DNA of 64,000 bases from an uncultured Muribaculaceae bacterium (lineage in GTDB: Bacteria > Bacteroidota > Bacteroidia > Bacteroidales > Muribaculaceae). The DNA lies in the NCBI GenBank assembly GCA_910586565.1, contig CAJUIT010000003.1, forward strand, positions 107,863-171,862, given 5' to 3'. Below the pieces are notes generated by a model, which was not told the origin of the DNA, did no database searches, and worked only from the letters and a program-made list of their open reading frames with translations. Position numbers and translations under genes: made by a program. Shown piece after piece: positions 61,367 to 64,000 of the stretch. Numbering within the stretch: position 1 is the stretch's first letter; every line of letters starts with the position of its first letter.

Positions 61367-62755
61367 ATGAAGAAATTTTTACTCTCAATGGCTGCTGTGG
61401 CAGCTTTCGGCTTTGCAAATGCAGCTGAAGTGACAGTGAACTTCCAGGATCCCGAATCTATCGGCGTGACAAAAGCTGCCAACGGCGAAGCTACCGTTGC
61501 AACCGGTTTTGAGTACCAGAACATCAAGGGTACCATCACCCAGGGTCAGGATTTGGGCTCAGGTCAGGAATTCCGCTTCTTCACCAGCTCGGCAGGTGTT
61601 GTAGATTTCCGTTGCTCTGCCAAAGGTGGTGCAAAAGGGCACACTCTCGTTGTTACAACTACCAACGGTCAGACTATCACCGGCATCTCTTTCACCGGTA
61701 CTAACTTCGGCTTTACCGCTGCTCCCGGCGCTTTGGAAGTTAACACTTCTGCAAAGACTGCAACCTGGACCGGTGGCGCTACCGAGGTTACTTTCACCAC
61801 AACCGGTGCCGTTAACCTCTACACCATGACCGTTACAACCGAAGCAGGTGGTGGCGAAGTTAAGAAAGATGCCGCTCTCGCATTCTCAGCAAAAGAATTC
61901 ACCATCGACTTCGGCGACGAATTCACCGCTCCCGAACTTACTAAAGAAACTACTGCCGAGGTTGAGTATGAGTCGAGCGACGACAACGTAGCTTCTGTAA
62001 ACGAGCTCACCGGTGAGGTTACTATCGAAGGTATCGGCACCGCAACTATCACTGCCCGCACTGCTGAAACCACCGACTACTATGCAGGCGTTGCTTCCTA
62101 CACCATCAACGTTCTTGACCCCTCTGTGATTCTGTCGGCAACCTTCGGCTCGTCGAACGACGGCTTCACTTTCGAAGATGGCGAACTCGACGGCCTTACC
62201 TACGTGTGGACCCGCGCTACAAGCTACGGCTACATGAAGGCTTCGGGCTACTATCAGGGTGCTCACGCTGTTGAGGGCGCTTACCTCGTATCGCCCGTTC
62301 TCGACCTCACCGGCCGCAAGAACATCACCGCCGACTACCGTCAGTGCGTTGGTCAGCTCAACGGCATCAATCCTGCCGACGCTCTCTCGTTCGCTATCCG
62401 CGAAGAAGGTGGCGCATGGACCAAGGTTGCAATCACCTCGTTCCCCGAAATCACTTCTGGCAACTTCTCTTCTTTTGAAGATGCTCCCACAGTAGACCTC
62501 TCTGCTTACGCCGGCAAAAAGATTCAGCTCGGATGGTGCTACACCTCAACCGCTTCCGCTGCCTGCACATGGGAAATCGACAACGTGGTTGTTAAGGGCG
62601 ACAAGGATTCTTCGGCTATCGCAACCGTTGAAGTAGAAAACGAAAACGCTCCCGTTGAGTTCTTCAACCTCCAGGGTGTTCGCGTTGCCAACCCCGAAAA
62701 CGGTTTCTACATCCGTCGTCAGGGCAACAAGGTTGAAAAAGTGGTTATCCGCTAA
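61367..62755 (+). CDS. Secreted multi-domain protein with Big-like domain and sorting tail
   Basis: A 462-residue exported protein of unknown function. Signal peptide MKKFLLSMAAVAAFGFANA, a Thr/Gly-rich beta domain (about 22-165: VTVNFQDPESIGVTKAANG...TVTTEAGG), a bacterial Ig-like (Big-type) domain (about 170-250: ALAFSAKEFTIDFGDEF...GEVTIEGIGTATITARTAET), and a jelly-roll-like domain (about 255-420) with a DLSAYAGKKIQLGWCYTS segment typical of cleaved-adhesin/choice-of-anchor modules. The tail VEFFNLQGVRVANPENGFYI...VEKVVIR matches that of the phosphoesterase and nuclease genes at 23-31 kb. It may be an adhesin or matrix protein. It stands alone between repeat blocks. Confidence 0.82.
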   Translation: MKKFLLSMAAVAAFGFANAAEVTVNFQDPESIGVTKAANGEATVATGFEYQNIKGTITQGQDLGSGQEFRFFTSSAGVVDFRCSAKGGAKGHTLVVTTTNGQTITGISFTGTNFGFTAAPGALEVNTSAKTATWTGGATEVTFTTTGAVNLYTMTVTTEAGGGEVKKDAALAFSAKEFTIDFGDEFTAPELTKETTAEVEYESSDDNVASVNELTGEVTIEGIGTATITARTAETTDYYAGVASYTINVLDPSVILSATFGSSNDGFTFEDGELDGLTYVWTRATSYGYMKASGYYQGAHAVEGAYLVSPVLDLTGRKNITADYRQCVGQLNGINPADALSFAIREEGGAWTKVAITSFPEITSGNFSSFEDAPTVDLSAYAGKKIQLGWCYTSTASAACTWEIDNVVVKGDKDSSAIATVEVENENAPVEFFNLQGVRVANPENGFYIRRQGNKVEKVVIR

Positions 62756-62830
62756 TCAACTCCCCACGCACATATAACTGTAAACAGTAAGATACTCGTT
62801 AAATAATAAACAGTTTACTTACTTTGCTCA

Positions 62831-62866
62831 GAGAGCCGAGGCGCCCCCGCGCCCCGGCTCTCATCG
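62831..62866 (+). terminator. Hairpin after the secreted protein
   Basis: GAGAGCCG (62831-62838) pairs with CGGCTCTC (62855-62862), with further G/C pairing inside. It lacks a clear T-run, so termination is probable but not certain. Confidence 0.5.
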
Positions 62867-62877
62867 TTGTCGGTCGA

Positions 62878-62926
62878 AGACGAAAAAGACAAAAGACAAA
62901 AGACGAAAGACAAAAAGCGAGAATAG
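62878..62926. repeat. Half copy of the GACGAAAGACAAAA element
   Basis: The left arm only, ending CAAAAAGCGAGAATAG exactly as at 49281-49296, then running into a TTTTTAGTTTTTAG tract instead of the usual loop and right arm. It suggests truncation or template switching. Confidence 0.7.
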
Positions 62927-63122
62927 TTTTTAGTTTTTAGTTTTCAGAGTGCTGCGCGCGTCTTTTCAATCGGCGGGCTTCGCACGCCGGGCTGTTGCGG
63001 TGGCGGCTGAATGCCCCCGGCGCCTACGCTTCGCTTCGGCAACGGGGGTTACGAAAAAATCGGCGGGCTCCGCACGCCGGGATAGTTTTCAGTTGTGGGT
63101 TTTCAGTTTTCAGAGGGCTGCG

Positions 63123-63300
63123 CACGGCTGCATTCGGCGCAGCCGCACGTAGAGCCGCCATATATGGCGGCTCCGTTGTGGGTGCTCGCTGAAATGGGTG
63201 ATGTTTTTTTCTCACGGATTACGCGGATTTCACGGATTAGGCTGCCTGCGTCAGCCGCTTTGCGCGTGGAAAAATCTGTGAAATCCGCGTAATCTGTGAG
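63123..63300. repeat. Palindromic element, copy 3
   Basis: A forward hairpin (63152-63173, ATAT loop variant) after CATTCGGCGCAGCCGCACGT, followed by the inverted inner arms 63211-63238 (CTCACGGATTACGCGGATTT...) and 63273-63300. Confidence 0.8.
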
Positions 63301-63332
63301 CGATAAGATAAAATAATGCTTGCGGGTGTGTG

Positions 63333-63600
63333 GCTGCTCGTGGCTGCATTCGGCGAAGCCGCACGTAGAGCCGCCATATATGGCGGCTCCGTTAGGGGGG
63401 GCTCGCTGAAAAGGGATTGTTTTTTTCTCGCAGATTACGCGGATTCCACAGATTAGGGTGCCTGGGGCAGCCGTTTTGCACAAGGATAAATCTGTGAAAT
63501 CTGTGTAATCCGTGAGTGATAATTATTCCGCGTTCGGTGGGGATGGTGGTGCCGTAGATGGTGCGAGCCGCCATGTATGGCGGCTCTACGTGCGGCTGCG
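63333..63600. repeat. Palindromic element, full copy 4
   Basis: A forward hairpin at 63368-63389, inner arms 63427-63454 and 63489-63516, and a reverse hairpin at 63565-63586 followed by TCTACGTGCGGCTGCGCCGA. The right end (about 63520-63600) is the reverse complement of the left end of copy 1 (60178-60262). Confidence 0.85.
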
Positions 63601-63649
63601 CCGAATGCAGCCGTGCGCAGCCCTCTAAAAACTCACAACTATAAAACTA

Positions 63650-63701
63650 AAAACTAAACAAAGGGAGAGGCGCCTTGCCTGCGAACAGGTCAAGACGCCT
63701 C
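63650..63701 (-). terminator. Terminator downstream of tRNA-Asn
   Basis: The stem GAGGCG-C-CTTG-CCT (63667-63680) with AGG-T-CAAG-A-CGCCTC (63688-63701) is followed on the minus strand by TCCCTTTGTTT; it starts 17 bp after the tRNA 3' end. Confidence 0.6.
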
Positions 63702-63718
63702 GGGGGGAAGGGGATTTG

Positions 63719-63792
63719 CGCTTCAGGATGGGCTTGAACCAACGACCCCCTGATTAACAGTCAGGTGCTCTAACCAACTGAGCTACTGAAGC
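63719..63792 (-). tRNA. tRNA-Asn(GTT)
   Basis: Read on the minus strand the 74-nt gene folds as a cloverleaf: acceptor GCTTCAG with CTGAAGC, D-arm GCTC-AGTTGGTTA-GAGC, anticodon stem CCTGA/TCAGG with loop CTGTTAA (anticodon GTT), and a T-arm with GGTTCAAGC-like loop. CCA is not encoded. Confidence 0.96.
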
Positions 63793-63869
63793 ATGATTTC
63801 TCACGGTTTGTGATGGTCGGTGGGAACTCACACCTGTGAGAAGATGAATAATGAGAATTTTCTGAGATC

Positions 63870-63924
63870 CTGCCTCACGGCAGAATGGGATGTCAATATT
63901 ATCATGAACACTGCCTCACGGCAG
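63870..63924. repeat. Two copies of CTGCCTCACGGCAG between the tRNA genes
   Basis: Identical 14-nt hairpins (stem CTGCC/GGCAG, loop TCAC) at 63870-63883 and 63911-63924. They may be processing signals of a tRNA-Asn precursor transcript. Confidence 0.6.
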
Positions 63925-63948
63925 CGCTGTCCTTGATAGAGTGAGTGG

Positions 63949-64000
63949 CGCTTCAGGATGGGCTTGAACCAACGACCCCCTGATTAACAGTCAGGTGCTC
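63949..64000 (-). tRNA. tRNA-Asn(GTT), second copy, cut by window end
   Basis: The 52 visible bases equal the 3' part of the first tRNA-Asn gene (63719-63770), including the anticodon arm with loop CTGTTAA. The 5' part lies beyond the window. Confidence 0.93.

Larger units (their letters stand above)
62756..63718. other. 963-bp gene-free block with palindromic repeats
   Basis: Holds a hairpin at 62831-62862, a half copy of the GACGAAAGACAAAA element (62878-62926), TTTTTAGTTTTTAG-type tracts, two more mirror-image elements (63123-63300 and 63333-63600) and a tRNA terminator. Open frames here translate repeats. Confidence 0.8.

Noticed and set aside
60178..63600. Possible CRISPR array
   Set aside because: Repeats are palindromic, irregularly spaced, in both orientations, with similar rather than unique spacers, and no cas genes are present.

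Overview
The window looks like chromosomal DNA of a gut Bacteroidales bacterium, most likely of the family Muribaculaceae or a close relative. Directly visible support: a SusC/SusD/SusE/SusF outer-membrane locus; many promoters of the Bacteroidota form TTTG-N19/20-TAnnTTTG; almost no Shine-Dalgarno sequences; lipoproteins whose lipobox Cys is followed by an acidic run (the Bacteroidota surface-export signal); and secreted proteins sharing a C-terminal tail of the type DLQGRRV...GIYIRRQG...EKVII. Base composition is moderately GC-rich and fairly even, except for an AT-richer patch near 38.6-40.8 kb. The family assignment is an inference from these traits; no 16S gene is present.

Layout. 0.1-9.2 kb: an iron-type alcohol dehydrogenase, a YeiH-type membrane protein, an S41 processing protease, Mfd, and a tandem triplet of small surface lipoproteins. 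9.4-12.4 kb (minus strand): QueC, QueF and a secreted C69 dipeptidase. 12.7-20.8 kb: a complete L-rhamnose unit, with a GH106-type rhamnosidase freeing rhamnose, RhaT importing it, and RhaA, RhaB and RhaD converting it to DHAP and lactaldehyde. 20.9-31.6 kb: a secreted-hydrolase array (GH84 hexosaminidase, two paralogous calcineurin-like phosphoesterases, two paralogous EEP-nuclease/beta-helix fusions). 31.7-36.1 kb: a DUF3298-type lipoprotein and a C10 (streptopain-like) protease translationally coupled to a small lipoprotein. 36.2-38.5 kb: PNPase. 38.6-40.8 kb: a small accessory patch (Ser/Asn/Gln-rich secreted protein, tiny HTH protein, long inverted repeat, AAA ATPase). 40.9-49.2 kb: housekeeping genes (dihydroorotase, polyprenol-phosphate mannosyltransferase, HflX, Dgt, a TPM/zinc-ribbon protein, L27, L21, RNase Z). 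49.4-60.1 kb: an outer-membrane beta-barrel receptor, then divergently susCDEF with a long leader and no linked enzyme or regulator. 60.1-64.0 kb: one secreted protein between two gene-free blocks packed with nested palindromic repeats, ending in a tRNA-Asn pair of which the second is cut by the window end.

Most striking are the non-coding elements and the duplicated secreted genes: a 242-bp long inverted repeat at 60463-60704 with paired arms of 20, 40 and 20 bp; seven copies of a GCCGCCATACATGGCGGC-type hairpin embedded in larger mirror-image elements; two inverted copies of a stem-loop element bracketing rnz; a duplicated nuclease/beta-helix gene pair with a mosaic of identical and divergent blocks; and three lipoproteins with near-identical export leaders and divergent mature domains. 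Function is inferred from recognisable motifs and context only; no database search was possible.
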